A DNA stretch of 64,000 nt. Origin: an uncultured Flavobacteriales bacterium (GTDB taxonomy: Bacteria; Bacteroidota; Bacteroidia; Flavobacteriales_G; Salibacteraceae). The notes below the pieces were generated by a model. It searched no databases. It was not told where the DNA came from and was given only the letters and a program-made list of their open reading frames with translations. The stretch lies in contig CALSRO010000006.1 in NCBI GenBank assembly GCA_943788775.1, forward strand, positions 124,001 through 188,000, read 5' to 3'. Each line of letters begins with the position of its first letter. Position 1 is the stretch's first letter. The position numbers were made by a program, and so were the translations under genes. Positions 44,734-54,807 of the stretch are shown here, piece by piece.

Positions 44734-46965
44734 TCGTTCCAAATAAGAGAATTGATATTGATTATAAGTGGTTTTTAATGCAGATTCAATTCGTTCTTTT
44801 TCCTTTTTTGTAAGATGCCAACTCAAGCTGATTGGGTTGTTATCAGATCGTTCTAAAACCAAATCAATCATGGTCAGATCTCCTTCATACCAGTCTTTTG
44901 CCATGCGTATTTGCTCATCTTGTTGGTAGTCTTGAACATCTAGAATAGTGTTATAAAATGTGCTTAAGGGTTGGGTCATACTCTGCAAAATTGAATTTTG
45001 CCCACTCTTTTTTTGCTCATTGAACTTTTGTTGATCCCTCACCTGAATAACGACAACTCCTGAAGTATTCTCTCTTAACCAGTCCTTGAAGGTATATATG
45101 TATCGCAAGGTGTTACTCATCCCGAAATTATCTCGGATGCCCGCATCTAATATTTCAATTTCTGGATTGGTAGGTAAATTGGCAGAAGGAAAAACATATG
45201 GAAAGGTAGCACTCATTCTTAAGGCTGAGATAAAGCTTAAATCGCCAGGAGAATGCTCTTGAAACAATCTCGTGAATTCTATATTCTCATTTAATTCTGT
45301 ATTTGATTTGACTTGAGTCATATACGAGATTAACTGGGGGGAAATGAGGAGTTTTCGTCCATCATTGCTAATAGTAGGAGCTAAAAGCATCATTGGTATT
45401 TCAGCACTTATTTCTAATTCAGCATATTCTGAAAGACTGCGGTCTAACCACCCATGTGTGTCTCGATTCAGTTTTGACTCAAAAGCGGAAGATCGGTCTC
45501 TTGTGTAGAACTTGCCTTTGTATTCGAAGGATTTAAATCTGAAAAAGAAGTCATTGAGAACAGCTGTTGCAGCAACGGGATTGAGCTTATCATTACCCAT
45601 ATCTGTCACTGCTGACTTTAAGGCAAGCTCTGATTGATCAGATCGATAGTATACTTCTCGTAAATATGCCGCACCAATCATTCCACCCGATGAACCTGAA
45701 ATCATTACAAGGTTCTTCCAAAGGGCTCCATGCGAAGCTTGGTTAGCAGCACCCACAGACTGCATCGTCCAAATGGCAGAGCGCAAGCCACCTCCGGGTA
45801 CATTTAAAAAGACGGCAATGGGCTTCGCTTCTCCCGTTTTACGTTTCCAGTTTTCTAGTCGGACAATTCCTTTTTTAATGTCCGAATCTACAGCTGTTGA
45901 ATCTATTTGTAGCGCATTTATGGCATTAAGACTGTAATCTGCCTTAGGCGCATCATAGTTAAGTCCATAGGCTTGATTGTTGTAAATTGACAATGTTGTG
46001 CTCGACAGGACATTGAATAACAGGAGGATCCCAATTAGAATAATAGATGTCCAACCTTTAAACCAACTGTAAAAGGCTGAAACCAGCATGATCAACATGG
46101 TGAAAAACAAAAGAATGGATGAGGCAGCAGGAATCATCATCCAATCGTAATTACTCAGCCAGCCTAAAATGAAAATAGCAACGATCACGGAAGTTTGAAA
46201 AAAGGTAGCGTTGATGCGATTTTGCTCGAAAACTTTTTCCAAAGTGGCTCGGTCATAATGTGAACTATCTCGAGCAATTTTTATCCTTCCGAATTTCGAG
46301 ATGTACGTTGAAACCTTCCACTCCTTTTTATTGGTGCCATCGGAATGCTCCCATTTTCTATTGGTGCTGAATAAATCTGATATCGGGTTTATAAAATCTT
46401 CTTTGCGAGTAGGAACACCGAGTATGGCGAAAGACGAGAAATTCTTGTTTGTGAAAGCGAAGTATAGGGCAGTTATCAAAATGAATAACGCGTTGCCAAA
46501 GGCGAATCCAATCCCGTTAAGAATTATGTTACCCCAGCTTTCACCTTCATACTCAAGCTGGAAAGTAGCTGCAGAGATTAAATACAATAGACTGAATGCC
46601 AATGGAATAATTGTATTATTCTGACAGTATTTAATGAAAGGTCTGTTTAATGTCGCTAGAAATGGAAACCTAAAACCATTCACTGCATAACTAGAGATGT
46701 TAAACGCCATAATGAACGCACCTGATGCCAACCCAACCAGTGTGTGAGATATAAAACTAACCTCACCCAAATATTCTGGATAAAGGAAGAGATAAGGCAC
46801 ACCATATTTTAGACTAATACTCTTGGTAATAATAGCGAACAGAAGCAACCAAAAAATTAAGAGCAACAAGTTCTTCTTAAGGTGGACAAACAGTAATTGC
46901 ACAGGGAAAAAATAAATAATCTTCTCCCATAACTTGAAAACTGGTATATCTCTTTTTGAGGCCAT
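44719..46965 (-). CDS. Patatin-like phospholipase with N-terminal membrane domain
   Basis: A 748-residue protein. The first 345 residues have eight or more membrane helices in pairs. The C-terminal part is a patatin-type lipase: oxyanion glycines in VPGGGLRSA near residue 390, nucleophile elbow GSSGG near 425 and catalytic Asp in LDAGIRDNFG near 607. Patatins release fatty acids from lipids. Fusion to a polytopic membrane domain suggests lipid action at the inner membrane. Natural start is ATG 46965. Substrate unknown. Confidence 0.88.
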   Translation of the reverse strand: MASKRDIPVFKLWEKIIYFFPVQLLFVHLKKNLLLLIFWLLLFAIITKSISLKYGVPYLFLYPEYLGEVSFISHTLVGLASGAFIMAFNISSYAVNGFRFPFLATLNRPFIKYCQNNTIIPLAFSLLYLISAATFQLEYEGESWGNIILNGIGFAFGNALFILITALYFAFTNKNFSSFAILGVPTRKEDFINPISDLFSTNRKWEHSDGTNKKEWKVSTYISKFGRIKIARDSSHYDRATLEKVFEQNRINATFFQTSVIVAIFILGWLSNYDWMMIPAASSILLFFTMLIMLVSAFYSWFKGWTSIILIGILLLFNVLSSTTLSIYNNQAYGLNYDAPKADYSLNAINALQIDSTAVDSDIKKGIVRLENWKRKTGEAKPIAVFLNVPGGGLRSAIWTMQSVGAANQASHGALWKNLVMISGSSGGMIGAAYLREVYYRSDQSELALKSAVTDMGNDKLNPVAATAVLNDFFFRFKSFEYKGKFYTRDRSSAFESKLNRDTHGWLDRSLSEYAELEISAEIPMMLLAPTISNDGRKLLISPQLISYMTQVKSNTELNENIEFTRLFQEHSPGDLSFISALRMSATFPYVFPSANLPTNPEIEILDAGIRDNFGMSNTLRYIYTFKDWLRENTSGVVVIQVRDQQKFNEQKKSGQNSILQSMTQPLSTFYNTILDVQDYQQDEQIRMAKDWYEGDLTMIDLVLERSDNNPISLSWHLTKKEKERIESALKTTYNQYQFSYLERLFAE

Positions 46966-46979
46966 GTTTTAATTAAACG

Positions 46980-47020
46980 AAAAAGGCGCGATTGGTGTTG
47001 CCAATAAAGCGCCTTTTATC
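46980..47020 (-). terminator. Terminator after ftcD
   Basis: AAAGGCGC (46982-46989) and GCGCCTTT (47009-47016) form a perfect 8-base stem with a nested ATTGG/CCAAT stem (46991-46995 with 47001-47005). On the bottom strand T's follow, so it ends the ftcD transcript 20 bases beyond its stop codon. Confidence 0.85.
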
Positions 47021-47034
47021 TATGATTAATTATC

Positions 47035-48738
47035 CTAGAGTTTTGAATGAACCAATTCCATGATTTCCGCTTCTAAGCGCTCGGCTTTTACTTCCAATTG
47101 ATTCGCTTTTTCAATGATCTCTGAAACGAATTCAGGAGCATCCAAATCCTTCACGTTGATCATAACGTTTAATCCAGCACCGCGAATGGCCGTTCTAGCG
47201 CACATCGCACCAACCCCAGCATCACTAATTGATGCAGGTAGCCCTGTTTTAGCCATTTCTAACATCACCTCCATACTTTGGTAGGCAGTTTCCATAACAG
47301 AATAGGGGACCATCGTTGCTCCTTTTGTTGCCTCGATAATCGCATTTTTTCGGATCGCTTTTTCCTCATCAGATGATTTGGGCAATCCAAATGCGTCTAT
47401 GATTTTGGTGAAGGCATTGGTGTCTTCATCAACCAACCTCAGAAGTTCAGTTTTGTAGGATTGAGCCTTTTCTGCCCAATCTGAGTAGTACTCCCATTTA
47501 TCATCCCACCCTCGTTTGTGTGAACTAAGGTTAGCAACCATGCCGCCAAGCGACACTCCCAACACTCCTGCGTAAGCCGCTATTGAACCTCCACCAGGCG
47601 CAGGTGACTCAGATGCCGTTTCATTCGCAAAATCAGTCAAGGTCATATCAACGAGGCGTTTTTTTCCTTGGTTCATTCTATCCTCTAAAACGTATTCGAT
47701 CACTCGTTCGCGTACATTGAAAGGAGCAAGTTCATCTAAGCCAAGCGACTTGACAGCAATTTTCATTATTTCCTCTTCATGGATGCCAAGCGATCGGTTC
47801 TGCTTTTTTAAGAAGTGTTTACCAGCATCCAAAAGCGCGTTTTTAGGAACGAGTCCGATCAATTCGGATCCTGTGACCCGAATACCTCGAAGTTCTGCTC
47901 TTTCACATGTCTTTTCAAAAGCTTCGTGAATTGACGTAATGCTAATGTTAGTAAGGTTGTAACTGATCTGTGCGATACCATATTCTTCAATAAACCAACC
48001 GATTCCCTTAACAGCCTTAAGTAAACCAGGTTCATTTACAGGTTTACCATGTTCGTCTTTTACGATTTTACCTGTCAAAGAGTCTCCCTCGCGTTTCACT
48101 CTACCTCGTTCTCTAATGTCAAAGGCAATGGCATTGGCTCTTCGAGTGCTTGTTGAGTTTAGGTTAATATTATATGCAACAAGGAAATCACGAGCACTGA
48201 CGGCAGTAGCTCCGGTCTTTGAGACATCACTAGAATAACTAATCGACCCAAAATCTGGTTTCCAATCTGGATTCGCGAGTTTGTCTTGCAATCCTTCATA
48301 TTCTCCTGATCTTACCGTAGCCAGGTTCTTTCTATTTGGGGACTTTGCTGCATTTTCATAGAAGTAAATCGGGATTTTCAATTCATTACCAATACGTTCT
48401 CCCAATTGATGTGCATACTCTACCGTCTCCTCCATTGAAATTCCTGAAACGGGGACTAATGGACACACATCCGTGGCACCAAAGCGAGGATGTTCGCCCT
48501 TGTGTTTGGACATATCAATTAATTCAGAAGCCTTTTTGACGAGCCTAAATGCTGCTTCGATCACAGCCTCTGGATTACCAGCAAAAGTGATGACCGTTCT
48601 ATTTGTTGCCTTACCAGGATCCACATTTAATAGCATTACTCCCTCAACCGTTTCCACAACCTCAGCGATTGCCTGAATCTTTGCACTATCTCGCCCTTCA
48701 CTTATGTTAGGTACACATTCAATTATCTGTTCACTCAT
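47035..48738 (-). CDS. ftcD: Glutamate formimidoyltransferase / formimidoyl-THF cyclodeaminase
   Basis: A bifunctional enzyme of about 567 residues. The N-terminal transferase domain starts MSEQIIECVPNISEGRD and has MLLNVDPGKATNRTVITFAG and HPRFGATDVCPLVP; the C-terminal cyclodeaminase starts near TLTDFANETASESPAPGGGSIAAY. It moves the formimino group from histidine breakdown to tetrahydrofolate and closes it. The start MSEQ at 48738 is preferred to the longer ATG at 48777. hutI lies 6 kb away, so this is part of histidine degradation split by the Omp28-like cluster. Confidence 0.92.
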   Translation of the reverse strand: MSEQIIECVPNISEGRDSAKIQAIAEVVETVEGVMLLNVDPGKATNRTVITFAGNPEAVIEAAFRLVKKASELIDMSKHKGEHPRFGATDVCPLVPVSGISMEETVEYAHQLGERIGNELKIPIYFYENAAKSPNRKNLATVRSGEYEGLQDKLANPDWKPDFGSISYSSDVSKTGATAVSARDFLVAYNINLNSTSTRRANAIAFDIRERGRVKREGDSLTGKIVKDEHGKPVNEPGLLKAVKGIGWFIEEYGIAQISYNLTNISITSIHEAFEKTCERAELRGIRVTGSELIGLVPKNALLDAGKHFLKKQNRSLGIHEEEIMKIAVKSLGLDELAPFNVRERVIEYVLEDRMNQGKKRLVDMTLTDFANETASESPAPGGGSIAAYAGVLGVSLGGMVANLSSHKRGWDDKWEYYSDWAEKAQSYKTELLRLVDEDTNAFTKIIDAFGLPKSSDEEKAIRKNAIIEATKGATMVPYSVMETAYQSMEVMLEMAKTGLPASISDAGVGAMCARTAIRGAGLNVMINVKDLDAPEFVSEIIEKANQLEVKAERLEAEIMELVHSKL

Positions 48739-48785
48739 ACTTAATGTTTGCGCAAATCTATCAATACCTTTTCTCAAAACATAGA

Positions 48786-48800
48786 CGACTACGCTCAGTC
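48786..48800. repeat. Solo copy of the dispersed repeat
   Basis: CGACTACGCTCAGTC differs from the core in the 12641-12823 cluster (CGACTCCGCTCAGT plus C) at one base. It lies in the ftcD upstream region, away from any GIY-YIG gene. Confidence 0.5.
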
Positions 48801-48826
48801 TAGGATTTCAATAATTGAAAATCAAA

Positions 48827-50878
48827 ATGCGGATTCTCGTTTCGCAGATGGATTTGTTCGCGGGACAAAACTTAACTAAACACATAAAGCAAATTTTATG
48901 CACCGCGATGGGACTGACATTGGGTCTTTTAGCTCATTCGCAAATAATTGTAGAAGAGGATTTTGAAAATGGTATGCCGTCCGGATGGTCTCAAACCACC
49001 CTTGCTACAGATGGCGGCTGGCTTGCTGGCACGAATAGTTCCCTTGGAAGTCAATCTTTTCCAATAACTGCCCACACAAATATTTTAGCCACGAACGATG
49101 ATGCGTGCGACTGTGATAAATCCCAAGATATTTTAAGTACAAATAGCTATGACTTTTCCTCATACTCGGGTGAGTCAATTCGCATAAGTATGGATGTGTT
49201 TTATTATTTAGGGACTTATCAAGGGGCAACCGAATCACTTGAGCTTATGGTCTCTGTAGGTGGTGGGTCTTGGACTTCATTTCACACGTTTGTAGGATCT
49301 ACAGATTGGCAAAATGCGACTTTTATTGATATCTCTTCACTAGCAGGAGAATCAGATGTGAAGTTTGCTTTTAACTATGATGATGGCGCTGGATGGACAT
49401 TTGGTGCAGCAATCGATAATTTTAAAATTGAGGTACCTAATGAACATGACATCAAGCTAACATCAGTGAAAGTACCTCCATATTCAGCAACCGATGTTCC
49501 TCAAAATATTTCTGGAGTGATCTCCAATCTTGGATCCTCTGCTGAAAGCTCAATTTCAGTTACTTGGACGGATGGAACGAACTCAAAAACTGCTGCAATA
49601 TCTGGAACACTAAATCCTGGAGAGTCAATGGCTTTTGTGCATCCTGATGGAATAAGCTTGGCAAGTGGTGTAAGTATCACTGTCGATGTTGAAGCGACCG
49701 TAACTGGTGACGCTGATCTATCAAACAACGAATTGACTGGATATACAGTCGAAGGTGTTTCATTTTGGCCAACCAAAGCTGTGGTGGGTGAGGAAGCTAC
49801 CGACACATGGTGCGGATGGTGTCCTCGTGGCATGGTAGGTATGGAATATATGGAAGAAGAATATGGCGAAGATTGGATAGGCATAGCCGTTCACAATAAT
49901 GATCCTATGGCTAATGATGATTACGATGATTGGATGGCAAACCAAATCTCCGGATATCCAAGTGGGTTGGTAGATCGAGAAGGGGATATAGATCCTGCGG
50001 CTGCTACATTGGAAGCTAACTTCTTAACTGCTCTGGATAAATTTGCCTATGCAAGTATTGAGGCTTGGCCTTTGATTGATGAGGATAATCAAGTTGAGAT
50101 TCGAGTAAGAGTGAAATTCGCAGTTGACATGGAAGAAGATATGTCCTTAGCTGTAATGATTGTTGAGGATGATTTAAGCGGTTCAACTTCTGATTGGAAT
50201 CAGGCTAACTACTATTCGGGTGGTGGTTCTTGACAATTGTCGGGTGCAGGCTATGATTGGCACAATGAAGGTAGTAGCGTTTCTGGAGTAACGTTCAATG
50301 ATGTAGCTCGCGATCCATTACTTGGCACAGAGGGTGATGATTCTATCATTCCAAGCTCTGTAGTGGAAGGTGAAGAAGTGAACTATGTCATGGACTCATT
50401 TGAGTGGAATGAGGATTACATCAAGGAGAACTCAACAGTTGTTGTGATGCTTTTGAATGATAATACCGGTGAAGTAATAAATGCTGTAGAGTCTGAGTTA
50501 ATGGATTTAATTATTGTCGAAAACAATGGGGTAACCTATTATGTCATCGATGGTGATACATTCCAGCTTTGGGATGGTGAATATTTAGTTCCAACTGGAA
50601 TTCAAAATACAGCTACTACGGCTCCAATGAGGGTTTACCCGAATCCTTCTTCAAGTTTTGTGAATATCGTTTCAAGTGAAATAACCTCCGAGTCTTCCAT
50701 TCAGATATTGGATATGACTGGGCGTGTCGTTTGGACCGGTTCAAACTTAGGAGTGCAACAAACTGGACATGGAAAAGGAGTTCGAGTGAATGTTTCAAAA
50801 CTACCCTCTGGACTGTACCACGTAGTAATCAATAACAGAGAAGAGAGTATAAAACAATCAATTTCAGTGATACATTAG
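48827..50878 (+). CDS. Omp28-like T9SS surface protein, copy A, with in-frame TGA
   Basis: First of three related surface proteins. After a signal peptide ending in AHSQ comes a choice-of-anchor J-like domain (EEDFENGMPSGW...), then a CARDB-like unit (SVKVPPYSATDVPQNISGVISN), then an Omp28-like thioredoxin fold with a CGWC site (TWCGWCPRGMVGMEYMEEE). The last 85 residues are a T9SS type A tail (RVYPNPSSSF..LPSGLYHVVI). A TGA at 50231-50233 interrupts the same frame; copy B has glycine there (GGA), so one base change explains it. I start at ATG 48827; TTG 48815 is also open. Confidence 0.78.
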
Positions 50879-50897
50879 CAGAAATTATCGATAAACG

Positions 50898-50932
50898 AAA
50901 AGGCTCGAAACCATGGTTTTGAGCCTTTTTTT
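50898..50932 (+). terminator. Terminator after Omp28-like copy A
   Basis: AGGCTCGAAACC pairs with GGTTTTGAGCCT, with one mismatch, and seven T's follow. It lies 22 bases past the copy A stop codon. Confidence 0.9.
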
Positions 50933-51012
50933 GTTTCAGTCGAAAGGATTTATTCACAATTAGGCTTTCAATCTATTTTAAGTTAGGTGCTTTCGAAGTT
51001 AGAATGGCTCGC

Positions 51013-51020
51013 TATTTTTG
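51013..51020 (+). promoter_or_regulatory. Probable -7 element of Omp28-like copy B promoter
   Basis: TATTTTTG matches the Bacteroidota -7 element TAnnTTTG, 33 bases before the ATG at 51053. A TTTC about 20 bases upstream could serve as a weak -33 element. Confidence 0.4.
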
Positions 51021-51052
51021 ATTCAAATAAAATTACTTGTAAATTATAGGAC

Positions 51053-52531
51053 ATGAAAAAAATAATACTCTTATCCTCCTTACTTACAGTTTCGTTTTCA
51101 CTGACACACGCTCAATCGATTGATGCAGCGATTTCCTCAGCGGATATACCAAACTATGTAAGCGAAAAGGGGTCACCAAAAATCACGGGTGTAGTAAAAA
51201 ACTTCGGTAGCGAAGACCTAACGGATTTCGATATCGTATGGACAGATGGTTTCGAGTCACACGTTTACAGTGTCAGCGAAACCTTAGAAACCGGTGAAAG
51301 CTACAGTTTTACGCACCCCGATGAAATTCTTAGTGTACCGATGGGATTTTCCGCGAACATTATTGTGAGTGTAGAGGTTGCTGGCGATGAAGTGGAATCA
51401 AACAACAGCGCAAATAAAATGGTAGAAGGTGTTGCTTTCGTACCGAAGAAGCGTGTATTCGGTGAAGAAGCTACCGGTCTTTGGTGCGGATGGTGCCCAA
51501 GAGGAATGGTAGGCATGGAATACATGGAAGAAGAATATGGCGATGATTGGATTGGCGTAGCTGTTCACAATAGCGACATCATGGAAAATGCTGATTATGA
51601 CGATTGGATAGGCACAAAAATATCTGGATATCCGAGTGGATTAGTGGATAGAGGGGGAAGCATTAACCCAGCATGGTCTTCTTTGGAGGCAGCTTTTGAA
51701 GCTCAAATCAATGATTTTGCCGTTGCCGACATCAAATTATATCCAATGTTGATGGATGACGATCAGGTTGAGGTTCGTGTTGAATTCAACTTTGCACGCG
51801 ATTATGATCAAGATTATAAAGTAGCTGTTTTACTAGCAGAAAATGGCCTTTCTGGAACAGGTTCACAGTGGGCGCAGGCAAACTATTACTCTGGTGGGGG
51901 TGCTGGACAACTTTCTGGTGCCGGTCGCGATTGGCATAATGAGCCGAGCTACGTAAGCGGTTTGACTTTTAATGATGTAGGACGTCAACCAATTACTGAT
52001 GTGGAAGGTGAAGGTCTATTAGATGGTCCATTCACGGCAGATTCTCCAGTGGTTGTTACACTTGATCCTTTCACATGGGATAGTGATTATGTAATGGCGA
52101 ATACAAGAGTTATTGCATTGTTGATCAATGATAACTCAGGAAAGGTGATCAATGCAGTTGAAGAGCATTTGATGGAAACTGAAATCGTTGAAGTGGATGG
52201 TGTTACTTATTATATTATTGATGGTGATACTTTCCAGAAGTGGGATGACAACTTCCTAGTACCAACTGGAATCGCAACAGCACCTGCAGCTCCTGCAGTG
52301 GACGTTAAGATTTATCCAAATCCATCCAATGGTATGATCAACGTGGCTCTTTCTGAAGAGGCTGAAGTGTTGATGATTGACATGATGGGTAAGGTTGTAG
52401 CCAGAGCAAACTATGTAGGCAATGCGAACGGAGTTCAGTTCAATTCTGATTTCTTAAGCGCTGGTGTTTACAATGTAGTTGTTAAAACTGAAAACACAAC
52501 TGTTACTGAAAGAGTTACTGTAATCAAGTAA
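51053..52531 (+). CDS. Omp28-like T9SS surface protein, copy B (intact)
   Basis: The only unbroken copy, 492 residues. Signal peptide residues 1-20 end in HAQ. Next is a CARDB-like unit (SGVKN-type strand, FDIVWTDGF, SFTHPDEILSVPMGF), then the thioredoxin-fold region with LWCGWCPRGMVGMEYMEEEYGDDWIGVAVHN and ISGYPSGLVDRGG, and a T9SS type A tail (KIYPNPSNGMINVALSEE..FLSAGVYNVVVKT). It lacks the extra N-terminal domain of copies A and C. Omp28-like proteins carry a CxxC redox site on the surface; partner unknown. Terminator follows. Confidence 0.88.
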   Translation: MKKIILLSSLLTVSFSLTHAQSIDAAISSADIPNYVSEKGSPKITGVVKNFGSEDLTDFDIVWTDGFESHVYSVSETLETGESYSFTHPDEILSVPMGFSANIIVSVEVAGDEVESNNSANKMVEGVAFVPKKRVFGEEATGLWCGWCPRGMVGMEYMEEEYGDDWIGVAVHNSDIMENADYDDWIGTKISGYPSGLVDRGGSINPAWSSLEAAFEAQINDFAVADIKLYPMLMDDDQVEVRVEFNFARDYDQDYKVAVLLAENGLSGTGSQWAQANYYSGGGAGQLSGAGRDWHNEPSYVSGLTFNDVGRQPITDVEGEGLLDGPFTADSPVVVTLDPFTWDSDYVMANTRVIALLINDNSGKVINAVEEHLMETEIVEVDGVTYYIIDGDTFQKWDDNFLVPTGIATAPAAPAVDVKIYPNPSNGMINVALSEEAEVLMIDMMGKVVARANYVGNANGVQFNSDFLSAGVYNVVVKTENTTVTERVTVIK

Positions 52532-52550
52532 TTACTTAAGTCTTTAATGA

Positions 52551-52581
52551 AAGCCTCTCCTTTTGGAGGGGCTTTTTTTTT
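52551..52581 (+). terminator. Terminator after Omp28-like copy B
   Basis: AAGCCTCTCC (52551-52560) pairs with GGAGGGGCTT (52565-52574), with one G-U pair, loop TTTT, followed by eight or nine T's. Confidence 0.92.
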
Positions 52582-52675
52582 ATGTCAAAAATTGCGAGCA
52601 TAGGTTTTCAATCTTCATTTAGTAAAGTGACTTCTTAAAACTAATTTGATCTTACCTTTGGCAAAATTTTAAACT

Positions 52676-54758
52676 ATGAAAAAACTATTACTCAGTGCTC
52701 TTGCTATCGCAGCTGGATTAATTTCGGCTCAAGCTCAGTACTACATGATAGAGGAGACTGGCGAAGTTTCAGGTTATTCTTGGGATAACACAGGGACTAC
52801 ATTTATGACCAATCCTCTTGACGATGAATTATCATCAGTGCAGACCATCCCATTTTCATTTGAATATTTTGGTCAGGCCTATACACAGTATAAGGCTAGT
52901 GATAATGGATATATCACATTCGATATCTCCTCGACTACAAGTGACCCAAATAACACTAGCATTCCAAGTACATCTGGTCCGAACAACGCGATATATGCTG
53001 CATGGGATGATTTGGAATTAGGCGCTGGTACGGGAACGCCAGATGTGGTGAAAAACTATACAATGGGTACCACACCAAATCGAGTTCATGTCATTCAATG
53101 GCATAGTGTAAGACAGTCTGGGGTTCAGAATTACTTATACGCAGCTATCTTACTTCATGAATCAGGTGATATTGATGTAGTGCTACCTTGGTCCGCAGGA
53201 ACCGTTCCTGGGTTTACTGTTGGTATTGAAAATGCTGCAGGTGACGAAGGAATTGAAATAGCTGGAAGTCCAAACATTACCTTGCCTTCAAACACAGACC
53301 AGTCAGGTGATGATAAGATCTATCACTTTATAGCTGGGACTCAGCCTGCCGTTGATCCAAAAATGGTATCGGCTACGATTTATCCATTTGCCTCTCCGGA
53401 TGGTTCAAAAGAAATTACAGGAACGATTCAAAATTTAGGAGCAAATACGTTGAGTTCGTTTGATATTGTGTGGACTGATGGAACAATCACTAAAACCCAT
53501 ACGGTACAGAACAATTTGGCAAGTGGAGCAACTTATGATTTTGTACATCCAGATGCACCAACTGTTGCTGCTGGTCAAACTTCTACAATAGAAGTCAGTG
53601 TGGAGGTTGCAGGTGACGCCAACATGAATAACAATACTCTATCTGCCGATGTAGAAGGGTTTGTTGTGGTTCCATACAAGGCTGTAGTTGGCGAAGAAGC
53701 TACTGGACGTGGTGTGGATGGTGTCCACGCGGAATGGTTGGCATGGAATACATGGAAGAAGAACATGGCGATGATTGGATCGGATTGCGCGTTCATAATA
53801 ATGACCATATGGCTAACGATGACTATGATACTGGATGGGTACAAAGATTTCTGGATATCCAAGTGGTTTAGTGAATCGAGTTGCGGATATTGATCCTAGC
53901 GCAGTCAGCCTTAGAAGCGGCTTTCGAAGAAATTTGCAAAGTTTGGTGTTGCCGGAATAGAAGTGCTTCCATTAATCAATGAAGATGATGAAGTTGAGAT
54001 TCGAATCAATTTTGGATTTGCCTGTTGATCATGATGATGATGTGCGTGTAGCTTGTATTAGCCGAAGATGGTCTTACAGGTTCAGGTTCTCAATGGGCAC
54101 AGGCTAATTATTACTCAGGTGGTGGATCTGGTCAATTATCAGGTGCTGGAGTAGATTGGCACACTGCTGGAAGCTATGTTTCAGGATTAACTTATAATGA
54201 TGTTGCTCGTCAGTCAGTAACCGATATCGATGGAGAAGATGATATAATCACAGCTCCATTTGATGAAGGAGATATTGAACGAGTTGTTATGGACAAGTTT
54301 GATTGGGATAACGATTATGACAAGGAAAACACCCGAGTTATTGTGATGCTGATCGATGATAATTCTGATCAGGTTATCAATGCAGCGGAATCACATTTGA
54401 AGGATTTAGTAATCGTTGAGCAAAACGGAACTACTTACTATATTATTGATGGTGATACCTTCCAATTGTGGGCAACGACTACTTAGTTCCAACTGGAATT
54501 GCAACTGCACCTGCAGCGCCATCTATCGATGTCAAAGTATATCCAAATCCATCCAATGGTATGATCAACGTGGCTATCTCTGAAGAGGCTGAGGTGTTGA
54601 TGATCGACATGATGGGTAAGGTTGTGGCTAGAGCAAATTATGTTGGCAACGCAAATGGAGTTCAGTTCAATTCTGATTTCTTAAGCGCTGGTGTTTACAA
54701 CGTAGTTGTTAAAACTGAAAACACAACTGTGACTGAAAGAGTTACTGTTATCAAGTAA
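52676..54758 (+). pseudogene. Omp28-like T9SS surface protein, copy C, with many frame breaks
   Basis: The third copy, read across frames: a signal peptide ending in AQAQ, a globular beta domain (QYYMIEETGEVSGYSW, then PNNAIYAAWDDLELG), a CARDB-like unit (EITGTIQNLGANTLSSFDIVWTDG), the Omp28-like CGWC domain and a type A tail almost identical to copy B. Single-base shifts occur near 53707, 53832, 53908, 53930, 54019, 54053 and 54472; correcting them gives TWCGWCPRGMVGMEYMEEE and DYDDWMGTKISGYPSGLVNR. Conserved codons outside the shifts argue for a recent or false loss. A -7-like TACCTTTG lies at 52653-52660. Confidence 0.75.
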
Positions 54759-54776
54759 TTTACTAGGTATAATTTG

Positions 54777-54807
54777 AAAAGCCTCTCCAAACAGGAGGGG
54801 CTTTTTT
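54777..54807. terminator. Convergent terminator between copy C and hutI
   Basis: GCCTCTCC (54781-54788) pairs with GGAGGGGC (54794-54801), one G-U pair, and six T's follow on the top strand; A's precede it, so it may also end hutI transcription. The stem matches the one after copy B, as if copied with it. Confidence 0.9.

Noticed and set aside
50231-50233. Selenocysteine at the in-frame TGA
   Set aside because: Paralogues have glycine, no SECIS-like hairpin follows, and Sec is not expected in this context.
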